Origin: Lineus longissimus
Taxonomy: Eukaryota > Nemertea > Pilidiophora > Heteronemertea > Lineidae
Length of the DNA: 64,000 nt
Direction: 5' to 3'
Assembly (NCBI RefSeq): GCF_910592395.1
Contig: NC_088319.1
Coordinates: 4,838,001 to 4,902,000, forward strand
The notes beneath the pieces were generated by a model. That model was not told where the DNA came from, did not search any database, and saw nothing but the letters and a program-made list of their open reading frames with translations. The translations under genes were made by a program, and so were the position numbers. This document shows, one piece after another, positions 1 through 10,936 of this stretch (positions are counted from its first letter, which is position 1; each line of letters begins with the position of its first letter).

Positions 1-657
1 AGAGTGGGGGAGGCCTCAATTTCACCTGTCGAATCGGTACGAAACCTTGGTGTTTACTTTGACAAAAACATGTCTATGGAAACCCATGTTAGTAGGGTCT
101 GCTCCAAGGCTTTCCTGGGTCTTTATAAGATCCGCCAAATTCGACGGTTCCTCAGTCCTGAGTCAACCACCACTCTTGTTCATGCCTTTGTCACTTCTCA
201 CATTGATTATTGTAATTCGCTTCTATATGGCATTTCTACACATCAACTCTCCAGACTGCAGCGTGCACTTAATGCTGCAGCTCGCGTTGTGTGTCTGGTG
301 CCGCGGTTTGATCGTATCACACCGGTTCTCATGCGACTCCATTGGCTTCCTGTTAAATACAGGATTGTTTTCAAAGTGCTTTTATTTACATATAAGGCAA
401 TACATGGAGTCGCACCTGCGTACCTGTGTGATATGGTCAGACTGAGGCACCATTCCACCTACCATCTCCGCTCTGTTATTGCTCCAACTTTGGTGGTCCC
501 TCGCACTAAGTGCAAAACCCTTGGTGACCGTTCTTTTTACAAGTCATCACCGGTTCTATGGAACCAGCTACCTTCCAACATCAGGCTTGCTGGTTCCATA
601 GACATTTTCAAAACTCTCCTGAAACAACACCTTTTCAGGGAGTGTTTTGCTTTGTAA
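1..657 (+). CDS. LINE reverse transcriptase, C-terminal fragment (open at window edge)
   Basis: The reading frame is open to the left edge and stops at TAA 655-657, giving about 217 residues. It matches the region C-terminal to the polymerase palm in CR1/L2/Jockey-type LINE ORF2 proteins. The segments LGVYFDKNMSM, SHIDYCNSLLYG, LQRALNAAARVV, LHWLPVKYRI and SSPVLWNQLPSNIR appear in family order. No catalytic FADD box is visible because it would lie left of the window. The frame has no stops, so the insertion is not old. A 3' hairpin and an ATTC repeat tail follow at once, marking the true LINE 3' end near 731. In the paralogous segment near 31.64 kb the flank starting CAAGTATACATC lacks this LINE, so it inserted after that duplication. 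The family is clear; the exact clade is inferred from a few motifs. Confidence 0.85.
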   Translation, partial: RVGEASISPVESVRNLGVYFDKNMSMETHVSRVCSKAFLGLYKIRQIRRFLSPESTTTLVHAFVTSHIDYCNSLLYGISTHQLSRLQRALNAAARVVCLVPRFDRITPVLMRLHWLPVKYRIVFKVLLFTYKAIHGVAPAYLCDMVRLRHHSTYHLRSVIAPTLVVPRTKCKTLGDRSFYKSSPVLWNQLPSNIRLAGSIDIFKTLLKQHLFRECFAL

Positions 658-731
658 AGCGCCTGAGAATTTAAGTTTTTCTTTTAATTCAGGCGCTATA
701 GAAATTCTTATATTCATTCATTCATTCATTC
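658..731 (+). other. LINE 3' end: stem-loop plus ATTC microsatellite tail
   Basis: The base after the stop begins an inverted repeat: AGCGCCTGA at 658-666 pairs with TCAGGCGCT at 689-697. Then come ATAGAAAT and four to five ATTC units. Short tandem tails instead of poly(A) are usual for L2/CR1-type LINEs, and the stem is probably the site recognised by the reverse transcriptase. A second LINE in this window (60698-60730, minus strand) ends in the same way. Confidence 0.75.
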
Positions 732-1011
732 AAGTATACATCACATATCAGATGTGGTTTTGGTTTGATCTGATTTTCAAGGTTGCAGAGGTCAAATGGC
801 GTAAACAGGCCGTTTGAGTGTAACTATGGTTCGCTTCTTTACCGCTTAAACTATAAACTTAAAATTTGGTACACATGACTCCCTACTTGCCGACATCTAT
901 ACATTCAATGATAACTTGCTGATTGTGATGATTACAACTAATTTAAATTGCGTTAAACTTGACAAGTTGTTGTCATTTCCTTCATATAACTTTGAAATAC
1001 AGAATTAATAA
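732..1011. repeat. M module, first part (downstream flank of a GPCR unit)
   Basis: Non-coding and about 90% alike (by eye) to 31645-31926, and also similar to 19650-19925 and 24160-24425. Recognisable pieces are 'gaggtcaaatggcgtaaa', 'ttggtacacatgactcc' and 'gattacaactaattt'. The module recurs downstream of each array GPCR, so it is part of the tandem duplication unit. I see no gene in it. Confidence 0.7.
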
Positions 1012-2062
1012 GCCCCCTTTTAGGAGGGGCTCTTAAGATACACGTGTGTGTGGGAGTATATACTGATTTGATGAGAAATAAAGAGAGTAACAATTGTATA
1101 TCCTACAAACAATTTTTTTTGGTATTTTTCTGAATTAACTCCGTTGAGTTTACCGATTTCTCCGCGATCTTCCGGTGGTGGTTGCTATCCCATTAGTTGA
1201 AATTAATTTAAATTAATTTAAATCTTCATGGGAATTCGCTACATCATATGCCTAAGAAATTGGCCAATTATATTAATATTTTTATTAGAGAAATATCCGT
1301 CCTAAATAATGACAGAAAAGGGTGGTTTATTTCAATTTTGTGTCGACATGATCGAGGTCACGTGACATAGAAACAAAACAATCGCACACACCCGTCCAAA
1401 AAAGGCACTTTAAGAAAAACTAATACGTTTTTCCAGCTTAAAACCACACTGACGACTAAGTTATATTGGTCTTCTGCCCAAATCTGAAGTATCAAAATGA
1501 ATCACAAACTAGAAAAAGTTGCGTGAAAAATTCGGGTGAGCGACATTCTGCACCCTAGCGGCCAATAAATAAACTACTTTCAGCCGTCTGCTCCGGTCTC
1601 GTTAGGGAGTTTTTCCCAAATGTACGCGATGATGACGTGCCCCATTAACAGGACGTAACATCTATTTTAAAATTTGTTTCCAAAGTGAATGCATGAGGAC
1701 AACCTATTTGTGTCGTATATCACTGGAAACGCCCGATTCCCGTGAATAAGGACAATCACAATGTATTACATTACCAAAACAAAAATGTGTCGGAAGGAAC
1801 TATATGGATGGTCCCATCGCACCCCCCCCCCCTCCAGCAGTATGACACAGAAGGGCTAGTTGACTGTCCACCGGGGGGTTTGGGGGGAGCTTCCACCAAC
1901 GCACTGGTAAAAACCTATGGCGACGGAGGGGGGTTTGGGGGGTGTCCCCCCATTGTAACAGCTGTAGTTGTTAGAGCTTGCACTTAACATATGCTCGTAG
2001 GGGGGTTCGGGGGAGCTCCCCCGACCTAAAGGGGGGCTCACTAAGTCCTTGACTTTACATAT
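1012..2062. mobile_element. Non-autonomous DNA element, copy 1 of a tandem dimer
   Basis: The segment starts GCCCCCTTTTAGGAGGGGCT and ends CTTTACATAT, flanked by TAA on both sides (1009-1011 and 2063-2065). A GC-rich inverted repeat lies at the 5' end and about 27 bases inside the 3' end (CCTAAAGGGGGGC). The empty site is seen at about 31918-31935, where the flanking sequence runs on with a single TAA. No transposase-like reading frame is present. A 3-base TAA duplication would suit PIF/Harbinger-like elements, but the superfamily is not established. Confidence 0.7.
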
Positions 2063-2065
2063 TAA

Positions 2066-3155
2066 GCCCCCCTCTTAGGAGGGGCTCTTAAGATACACGT
2101 GTGTGCGGGAGTACATAATGTAAATGAATGAAGAGAAATAAAGAGAGTAACTATTGTATATCCAACAAACAATTTTTTTTGGTTTTTCAAAATGGCGCTG
2201 AATAAATAAATCAGACCAGTTGTAGCGCTGAATTATAAATCAGACCAGTTGTAACAGGTTACGAGAACATCTAATTTAAATATTCATGGGAATTCGCTAC
2301 ATATGCCTAAGAAATTGGTCAATTACATTAATATTTTTATTAGAGAAATATCCGTCCTAAATAATGACAGAAAAGGGTGGTTTATTTCAATTTTGTGTCG
2401 ACATGGTCGAGGTCACGTGACATAAACAAAACAATCGCACAGACCCGTCCAAAAAAGGCACTTTAAGAAAAACAAATACGTTTTTCCTGCTTAAAACCAC
2501 ACTGACGACTAAGTTATTTTAGTCTACTACCCAAATCTGAAGTATCAAAATGAATTACAAACTAGAACTAGCTCTATTTAGCAAAAGTTGCGTGAAAAAT
2601 TCGGGTGAGCGACATTCTGAACCCTAGTGGCCAATAATTAAACTACTTTCAGCCGTCTGCTCCGGTCTCGTTAGGGAGTTTTTCCCAAATGTACGCGATG
2701 ATGACGTGCCCCAGGCCCCATTAACAGGACGTAACATCTATTTTAAAATGCGTTTCCAAAGTGAATGCATGAGGACAATCATTTTAAGTGTCGTATATCA
2801 CTGGAAACGCCCGATTCCCGTGAATAAGGACAATCACAATGTAGGCCTATTACATTACCAAAACAAAAATGTGTCGGAAGGAACTATATGGATGGTCCCA
2901 TCGCACCCCCCCCCTCCAGCAGTATGACACAGAAGGGCTAGTTGACTGTCCACCGGGGGGGGGGGGGGGGGTTGGGGGGAGCTTCCCCCCAACGCACTGG
3001 TAAAAACCTATGTCGACGGAGGGGGGTTTGGGGGTGTCCCCCCCATTGTAACAGCTGTAGTTGTTAGAGCTTGCACTTAACATATGCTCGTAGGGGGGTT
3101 CGGGGGAGCTCCCCCGACCTAAAGGGGGGCTCACTAAGTCCTTGACTTTACATAT
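2066..3155. mobile_element. Non-autonomous DNA element, copy 2 of a tandem dimer
   Basis: A second copy of 1012-2062 in the same orientation, separated from it only by TAA and followed by TAA (3156-3158). It is about 39 bases longer, partly from a longer G run near 2956-2970 and from small insertions containing AGGCC (near 2710 and 2842). No coding potential is seen. The head-to-tail pair sharing one TAA suggests transposition as a dimer or insertion of one copy at the edge of the other. Confidence 0.7.
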
Positions 3156-3158
3156 TAA

Positions 3159-3430
3159 ATTTTGACGTTATGTAATGCATTTTGTGTAACATAATTTTAA
3201 GTCATGGAGACGATTTAACATCCGGAGAAATATGTAACATTATCAGAAGCGGTGTTTTAACACATAGAATATCGTCACCATCATCATCATCGACATCATC
3301 AATCAGAGTTGATTTCAAAACTCAGAGGTCTTCATTTCATGAATAAATGAACTATTTGTATGTTAACTATTGATATGCATGTGAATAGTGTGTGGATGTG
3401 CGAATGATAATAAACAACTTGTGCTGTTGA
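3159..3430. repeat. M module, second part
   Basis: Continues the module split by the 1012-3155 dimer. It is close to 31930-32205 and carries a short (CAT/ATC) run near 3280-3300. 'aataaacaacttgtgctg' near its end is shared with 10860, 20145, 24670, 32180, 34275 and 39365. It is non-coding. Confidence 0.65.
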
Positions 3431-3433
3431 AAT

Positions 3434-4266
3434 TCACCAAGTGAGCTTATTGGCTCACCTGGGTTAGCTTATTTCGTCATGTCTTGTCCATCGTCCGTCG
3501 TCTTGTCCAACGTTCGTCAACATCGGTGGCCCGTTTGCTCACTGTTGAGTCTAGAAAGTTGAAGCTTAGTATGTGTATGTCTATAACAACATGACTTGAC
3601 ACAGAAAAATCATCGCCATTTGACATACTTTCCGGGTTCCAGGGGGTCATCTTTGAAAACCTTATTTTGTCAATAACTCATGAACGCTGATAGCTAGAAC
3701 CATGAAATTTTTACTTTCAATACTTCTGATGAGACTTCATGACACAATTTTTGATTTGACCTTCTTTTGAAGGTCACAGAGGGCAAACTCTAAAATTACA
3801 GGTTTCGTCATTAAATGTGCTAGACTCTTCAAATTTGATATGCAGACACCTATTGGACATGTGTACATATTTAAAGAAATCCGGTCAATGTGACCTACTT
3901 TTCAGGAGTAAGTAGGTCAGGTCACGAAACCCATGTCGGTCTTATATGGAGAAACCTACACTGTGTGATCTTTATGTGCATGATTGATTGATATGATCAA
4001 GCTCGACATGGTGCTTGTAAAATTTTTACCTTGACCTAGTTTCCAAGTTGGAAAAGGTCAAACTTTAAATTTTCAATAGGGGTGGTACGTTTCATCACTA
4101 TTGTCACAGATTCTTCAAATTTTATATGTAGACACATATAGGCATGTGTACAAGTTGACCCAAAACTGGCCTATTGTGACCTACTAATCAAGTCTCTAAA
4201 AGTAAATTTAATCTCCACGTCTCATTTCGTCTAGCACGCAATCATTCCCAGGTGAGCACAATGTCC
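3434..4266. repeat. Dispersed element bounded by GCTCACCTGGG / CCCAGGTGAGC
   Basis: The segment opens with GGCTCACCTGGG and closes with CCCAGGTGAGCA, a short terminal inverted repeat. Long non-coding stretches inside are shared with 32208-32892 (about 90% by eye, right part missing there), and the 3' 200 bases are shared with 43890-44105 inside a GPCR intron. No reading frame of note is seen, so it is probably a non-autonomous DNA element. Confidence 0.6.
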
Positions 4267-6317
4267 CTAGAACATTTCATATTTATTGTAGTTATTATCA
4301 AGTATAGATTAAATCTAATCTATAATTGTTGTTATACTTATATTGTATTGTGTTGTACATGTATTTCAAGTGGAGGCTCAAACATCTTACAAAAAATCAT
4401 TGGTGACTCATCCTAAAATGGAAAAAGTGGCTAAATTTGTTAGGTTATTTATGACAACATGAACATTTACATCTAACAGGGTTTTTATCGATTTCTGTTT
4501 TGCTACATGTTATTGAAAATGTTGTTGATTTTTATCTAGTTTGTCCATTGAAAAAATGTGCTCAAATTGTGCCATAGCTCCTGATTAATTTCTCTGCTAC
4601 ATATAGTAAGTTTTAGTGAAATCAAAGTAGCTTTTAGAAAAATAGAGTTGACTCATGGACTGACCTGGCACAAATTCATTGAATGATTGATAACTTCAGT
4701 CCTTGAACATCTTCAATTTGATAGGGCTGGTTAGTTGATATGTACAGTGGATATGACCAAGAAGGGAGAAGACCAGATAACTATGACACCATAGTATGCA
4801 TGTAATATGTATATTCTCTTGTCTATTTTTTCTTTTTTTGTACTGTGTTAGGAAGACTAGAATACATTGACAAATTGCTAATGAATGTACGGGATCACAA
4901 CACTCGCCTGTGTTTTGAAAAACGCATGTTCTGACAGCGATCTCAGGTCACACGTTGACCCAAGACGATTCACTACATTGAAATTGAATAATTATTTCAT
5001 CAGCTGAATGTAGTAGTCATTACAAACGCTCTGTTTTAAAGCCAACACTGACTTTAAATTCATCGATTTCTGTAAAATTATTTAGATATAGAAACAATGA
5101 CTACATCGGCATGAAAAGCAACATGTTTCATCCCTTAATTGTCAACAGTTTCATGGAGTTAGGAATGGCATTGATTTTAAAATGATTTTTGAAATACGTT
5201 TTTCTTCGCCACATATGGCTTCCATTCAATTGCCAAAGAGAGGAAAGGTGCCAAGACAGGTTTGTGTATTCTAGTGACTGACTGTATGCTACTGTTCTGA
5301 ACCATCAAATTCATGTTGATTCTTCACTAGTTGTCATACCAACAACCCCTATCACAATTGACATCCCTAAATTTGATTATCACATGAGCAATGCTCAGGT
5401 AAATTACATGCAGACGTTTGGGGATACACATGCAACCAGTTAGTAAGCTGCGTGAAATTGCGCCAGAGGCAGAGCATAGGTGGTACACAGCTTCGCGAAG
5501 CAGAGGGTATGTTAGTTGTAACTGAAACTATATTTGTTATGAATATTTGTATATTTATTGCAGATTATTTAGCTATTTGATCTCAAAATATGAGTACTCT
5601 AGATTCATTTAACCGTCTGTATGCCATTATATATTGACTTGTTTTTGCCAATGACTATTTGTGAAGTAAATGTAATTGATACTCTCAGCATTCATGTGTA
5701 AATACTGAAATGAGTTCTGAACGTCAAGTTTGTAATTAACATTATCAAACGTTTATCAGGTTTGCTTATTTATCTTTGGCGTCGTCATAATACTCTATCT
5801 CCGGAACTATAATACCGACAAAGAAAAGTCATCAGGCCCACCTTAATGGTGAATATTCATGACCCTAACAAAAGCTTATTATCATAGAGCAAGGCTTATC
5901 AGTCACACCTGGTCAAAAAGCAAAAGTTGAGGTCTAGGCCTAGGCTGGTCAGTGTTGATTACGACAGCCTTCTTACATCTTATTTCATGCATTAACCAAC
6001 CAGAAATAAGCAGGTCATAATTGTAACACATGATGGATATTAATTGACTGGTTCGTGGTGGAGTTACCTGGTGATATAGTTCCAGAGATAAAGTGTTTGT
6101 TTTATGATGTATTCCGTGGGAAAATTGTAGATGAGGTGAAAATCTTCGCTGATGACATACACGTTGAAGGAAAAGTTTATGAGCGCCATGTGGCATTTAG
6201 TTGAACTACCTTATTATACGCATGACTCATTGATGAAATTTCCTTCAGGCATGAATTGATTTGTATACATTATTCAGCATTGTTTGGCCACACGCCGCTA
6301 CGGGTGTGAGTAGGGAC
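4267..6317. other. No gene seen
   Basis: AT-rich sequence without a convincing exon, RNA gene or repeat on either strand. Open frames here are short and lack family motifs. In the array unit near 32.89 kb this stretch, with everything up to 9.55 kb, is absent. Confidence 0.5.
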
Positions 6318-6346
6318 ACACCCTCATTGAACTCTATTATCGAAGA

Positions 6347-6358
6347 GGGTATAAAAGC
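6347..6358 (+). promoter_or_regulatory. Probable TATA-box promoter in block A (copy 1)
   Basis: The sequence GGGTATAAAAGC lies within the 79-base block, with a pyrimidine-containing CTATTCGAGCAC about 25 bases downstream. An identical copy is at 7726-7737. A consensus TATA box kept in both copies suggests the element carries its own RNA polymerase II promoter. Confidence 0.4.
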
Positions 6359-6712
6359 ACCAGACCCTGGCCTATTCGAGCACTTGGCATTTGCGCCTCA
6401 TTGCGCTTGGTCGTTCCCCTTCAATTCATGGTAAGACTCTCGTATTCTCTATTATTCCGATTTCTGCAGGCTCGGTGTTTGAGCGGGCTACGCCTTTTTG
6501 GCCTATATTCTTTAGGCAGGCGTTGTGCAATCTTCCTGTGCATTTCGTTTCTAGTCTAGTCGGCGATGCCTATGTCGGTTCTTGTTGTCCAATTTGTCCA
6601 TTTGTATATTTTCTCGTCTTTCCCGATTTTATTCGTATTTTCGTGGCATGTATATTTTGAATGTCTCTATGTGTCTTTCTGCCATGCGAGCCTTTGTGCT
6701 GGGGCAGTGTGT

Positions 6713-6864
6713 AGACTTGCGAGCCTTGAGCTGGGGCAATAGCCTTGCGAGCCTTCGGGCTGGGGCAATAGCCTTGCGAGCCTTCGGGCTGGGGCAATAG
6801 CCTTGCGAGCCTACGGGCTGGGGCAATAGCCTTGCGAGCCTTCGGGCTGGGGCAATAGCCTTGC
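6713..6864. repeat. 29-base minisatellite
   Basis: About five copies of a unit reading CCTTGCGAGCCTTCGGGC then TGGGGCAATAG, with a diverged half unit at 6688-6712. It lies inside the first A...B element. The unit keeps frames open on both strands, which produces artefact reading frames here. Confidence 0.85.
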
Positions 6865-8105
6865 GACTAGGCTCCTTCTCTTGACCCGGGATAAACTGTC
6901 CTAGTGGAACCTCGGTTTCACGTGGGTCGGGAGTTGAGCCTTTTGTCCTTCTAAATCCTAAAGTTGAGCTTATATCATTTTGCAGGCCATTTTGGGGTTT
7001 GCTATCCCAGATTGGGAATATGAGGGTGGATTTTGATCCCCTTTCCATTTCTTCCCATACTCGAACCCCAGTTTGGACGACGGTAGAGGGACAAGAGGCT
7101 CAATTCCCGGCCCGCAACAATTGTCCGCGATTTGAAGATATTATGCTACGTGGTGAATCCTATGATATAGCTGCCTTGCCGTTGAGAAACCCGGATTTTT
7201 TCGTACCTGGTCAGTTGCATAATTTTATGGTTGAATGGGATGAAATCATTTGCATCGTTTTCATTCAGATTCTCATGCGTCTGTATTACATTATTGTTGC
7301 GTATACGTATTCAGGCTCATCGTCCTAAAGTCATTCGCAGATATTTATCACCCGCTAGCTAATTACTCTGCCATATGGTACCAACTACTGTATATACGGC
7401 TCTCTAGGTCAGTATTTACAATGCACCGGTAAAATCCTTCGCAGTGTATAGATTGAAATGTATGTTGTGAATGTCAATTGACAAGTTTTTGTGAATTAAA
7501 CGTGCTTTGTAGATATCTTCTTTCTTCTTTCTTCTTAGGAGGAATCTTTTCTTTCTCCTTTCTCTGTGTTTGGAGTTTTGGGGGTGTTTCGATCCGATGG
7601 CCGAGGATTCCACCTCGGATTTCGTGGCCGTTGCGGAGAAATGCTTTTTGCTCCCAATACTCCCTTGAGATGATAGTGGTCACTGAGGGTGCGTATACAC
7701 CCTCATTGAACTCTATTATCGAAGAGGGTATAAAAGCACCAGACCCTGGCCTATTCGAGCACTTGGCATTTGCGCTCGCATGTAATGAAGGAAGTTTCCA
7801 TTCTATCCCCAGAGTTTCCTATTTGGAATGGTGACAGGGTATATGAGATCGAGCCTAAATTGCTGGGCATCAATCCATCTCCCATACCGCTAGAGATATT
7901 AGGTGCTCTGGATTTGTTGCCCCTAAATCATTTAGTTTCTCATGTTTGTTTGAGCCAGCTAATTAAGTCCCATCTTATTGGTTTCCTTTACCCACCCGCC
8001 CCACCCTTGGTGCCGCTGTCTCTCGTATTTCTTCTTACACTGAAGAAATGCTTTTTGCTCCCAATACTCCCTTGAGATGATAGTGGTCACTGAGGGTGCG
8101 TATAC

Positions 8106-9556
8106 GACACGTGGGCCTTTCATTGTATTGGAACAACAATGTCACGGCAGCTAATTTCTGTTGTCATATCGTTTGGTACCAAAATTCTCCACCCGTTTGG
8201 TATTGTGAATATTGCCAAATTAGCTTACTAAAAGTAATAAAAATTATCACAGAAAAAAAATCCCGCATGATCGCATCCATTTTCAGTTGACCATGAAACC
8301 AGAAACATCACATTTAACATTTTTTTGGCCTTATAGAGGATTTTTGCTGAAACTTTTGCAACTTGCAGTTGAATCATCTCGCCTTGTCGTCTCTGTCATT
8401 TTCAGCAGAAAGTTGCTCGTAAAATAATTATTTCTAGCTAGAAATACTTTGCCTTACGTTGATCCCGTTTTGCATGAATGAAGCCAAAGCCGCCATTTCG
8501 GTAACTTTTCCTTACAAATTTCCATGAGGAATTGGTTCTCAAATAATTTCTTTGTGCGGTAATTTCCGTAAACTTCCTCTCCACGGTAGATAAGTTCCTA
8601 ATCTGTACTGTATGTACAATCATTGATTCTTGTCTTGTAAAAGAATTATTTGCCGATCAAAATACCAAACTTGGTCTCAGACTTTCGCTTCCTTTTTGGG
8701 GGAATTAACGTTAAAATAATTTTTGTCGGGAAAATTCGGGCTTTCCATTTATCTGGCAAATCATTCTTTGTGAGTTGATTTCCATCAACTTCCTCGTCAA
8801 GATCTATCTCGTGTGTATAATTTCTATGCGACAACTTGTAGAAGAATTATTAGTGAGTTTGAAATGTAAATTTTATACTTTTTTGGACAGAATTCCACAT
8901 CCTCAGAATCCAGATTTCGACGATGCCTATTGGTCAATCGCTGTCGTGACGTCATGTTTTTGACATCAAAAATATATAGAACGGCGTCATTTCTGGACAG
9001 TTTTTCAATAACAATTTGGCACTCAAACTTGTAAGGTTCAAATACTAAAAATCAAAGCGATACCCGCACAGGCTTGCCTGTGAGAAAGTCTAAGCTTCGG
9101 TGTTAGGGACATACATGGCACATGGAATTTTAGTCTGAATTTCAGAATCGTCATTCAATTTCGAAATTCCTTTTTCCATTCCTATATGTTAATGTTCGTT
9201 TGTCAGCCCCATGCTTCCCATTATGTCAGCGCGGGCAGACCCTTATGCATTAAGACCACGATCAAACACTAACATTTATTCATAATTCAATAATTACATG
9301 TACATGTACATCTAAATTTCTACAAGTGCTTCGTTATCAGACCATCCCTTGCTTCGCTTAGCCCAGGTGGTTGGTAATGTTGAATAATGGAGAGGATCGT
9401 CCTCTGTTTTAGGATTTTAGATACTCATTAGGAGTTCAACGTCAAATCTCTATTCGTTTGATTTAACTGAGAACTGAACTCACATATCGTCTGCTCATCC
9501 GTCTTGTCATTGTCATCATCAAAACTTTACATAATACCATGCTTCCATGTCATGAA
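8106..9556. other. No gene seen
   Basis: AT-rich non-coding sequence. I found no exon with family motifs, no tandem repeat and no clear inverted-repeat element. The stretch is missing from the parallel position in the array unit near 32.89 kb. Confidence 0.5.
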
Positions 9557-10936
9557 AGATATTGATTGTGCACATGATCACTTATTAAACAAAGCTCGGG
9601 ATATTTTATACATTTGACTTCGTTGATATTATTACCTACAAGCTTTGTGGCGTGCCCTTACGGACTAACATAAAGTCACGAGTCACGGAACTTGTTACGT
9701 GTTGTCACAAATGCGATAGTTGGTGAACATCTTTATCCATACTTAATGTATGCTCAGGACCATAAGGGAGCTTCCATTTCATTATGTGGAATGTTCCTAT
9801 CTCGCCTCGTGTTGAGGTGATCCCTTTGGCGCGTCTTTGTCCATGCCAAGTTTCCTCCTGCCACCCACCGAGAAGGAAGGACGATTCGAGGTTAAATTGG
9901 CGCGACCTTCTCCATGCCAAGTTTTATCCTGCCATCCACCAAGAAGGACGATCCTGGATTGAACTGACACGACTTAGTCCATGTCTTTGACGCAACTTTA
10001 TCCATGCCAAGTTTCATCTAACAGTCAATCAGGACGGAAGGACGACTTTAAAATGATATGGCGGGGCTTTTTCCGTGCCACCCCTTCTGTTCACAACCGA
10101 GTCTATTAGCCAGTCAGTCTAGGGGTAGAGTATTCAGTCCTGTACCAATGTGATGCACCAACGAAATCGAAGGAATACCTCGATAGGGACCCGGTATGAT
10201 TTCGCCCTTAAAAGACCCAAAAGTGACAGATTTGGCCACCAGGGTGCAAAAAACTGAAAAGGCGAAATGTGCAATATATCTGCTCATTGGCTCACCGTAG
10301 GAGTCTTGTGGGAGTTTTCTCGAATTACCACAGCACATACAACCATTTGCCGTATTAGTCCGGTAGTACTTCCATGGAAATGAGGTGATAAACAAGATAA
10401 ATACAAAACAAATAGTCTCAAAAGATTTATTTGAATTTTTCAGGGACAGGATTGACGAACACAAAGAAAGTTTGTCCGTTTTTCAAAAACAGCAACATGG
10501 CAAGCATTTCGTCCTCTGAGGAGTCCATGACCACACCCGTGAAATGCCAAATGACAAATGAACGAGTAAAATGTTAATCCGGTGTAACGTTGGGAAAATG
10601 AGGAATGAAAAGTGAGCAGTGAATGATGAGGCGTGAGGCATCACGCGTGAAGAGTGAAAAGTCAATCGTTCATTCCTATGTAACGTCTGCCTAAAGAACG
10701 TTTCTTAAACGCTCAACCTATGAATTTGAATTTGGTACACATGACTCCCTATGTCATATAACATCATAATTTAGAGTTTATTTGTTAATCCTCGAAGATC
10801 ATAATGTCATAAATGAACTACTTATATGCTTGTGAATAGTGTGTTGATGTGCAAATGATAATAAACAACTTGTGCTGTTGAAATTCACCAAATAACGATG
10901 AACTGGTGATATGTCATCATAGTTTATAACTTAATA
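9557..10936. repeat. Segment duplicated at about 32893-34370 (flank of G1)
   Basis: Collinear and roughly 93% alike (by eye) with 32893-34370. It holds a degenerate 71-base tandem repeat (9835-10080: 'catgccaagttt' ... 'gaaggacga'), which has one extra unit in the other copy. The reading frames here are not kept free of gaps between copies, so I treat the segment as non-coding. It is the downstream flank of receptor G1, cut from it by the pogo element that starts at 10937. Confidence 0.7.

Larger units (their letters stand above)
6318..8105. repeat. Two tandem repeat-bounded elements with TATA boxes
   Basis: A 79-base block (6318-6396) recurs unchanged at 7697-7775. A 61-base block (7638-7698) recurs unchanged at 8045-8105. 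The order is A...B-A...B, with A starting CACCCTCA and B ending TGAGGGTG, so each A...B unit has short inverted ends. The second unit is flanked by CGTATA on both sides (7692-7697, 8099-8104), which may be a 6-base target duplication. Block A has a TATA box. Between the blocks no reverse transcriptase or transposase is recognisable; the longest frames are about 100 codons. Identical repeats imply recent activity. It could be a short LTR-like or DNA element; I cannot decide. Confidence 0.5.

Noticed and set aside
1012-3155. Helitron pair
   Set aside because: Ends lack 5'-TC and 3'-CTRR, and a 3-base TAA is shared by both flanks, which Helitrons do not make.
4267-6317. tRNA or other small RNA genes in the gene-poor stretch
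   Set aside because: No cloverleaf with A and B box spacing found by eye; a covariance-model scan would be needed to exclude small RNAs.
6629-7048. 139-codon minus-strand frame rich in ARKAIAP repeats
   Set aside because: It is translation of the 29-base minisatellite; open on both strands, no splice or start context.
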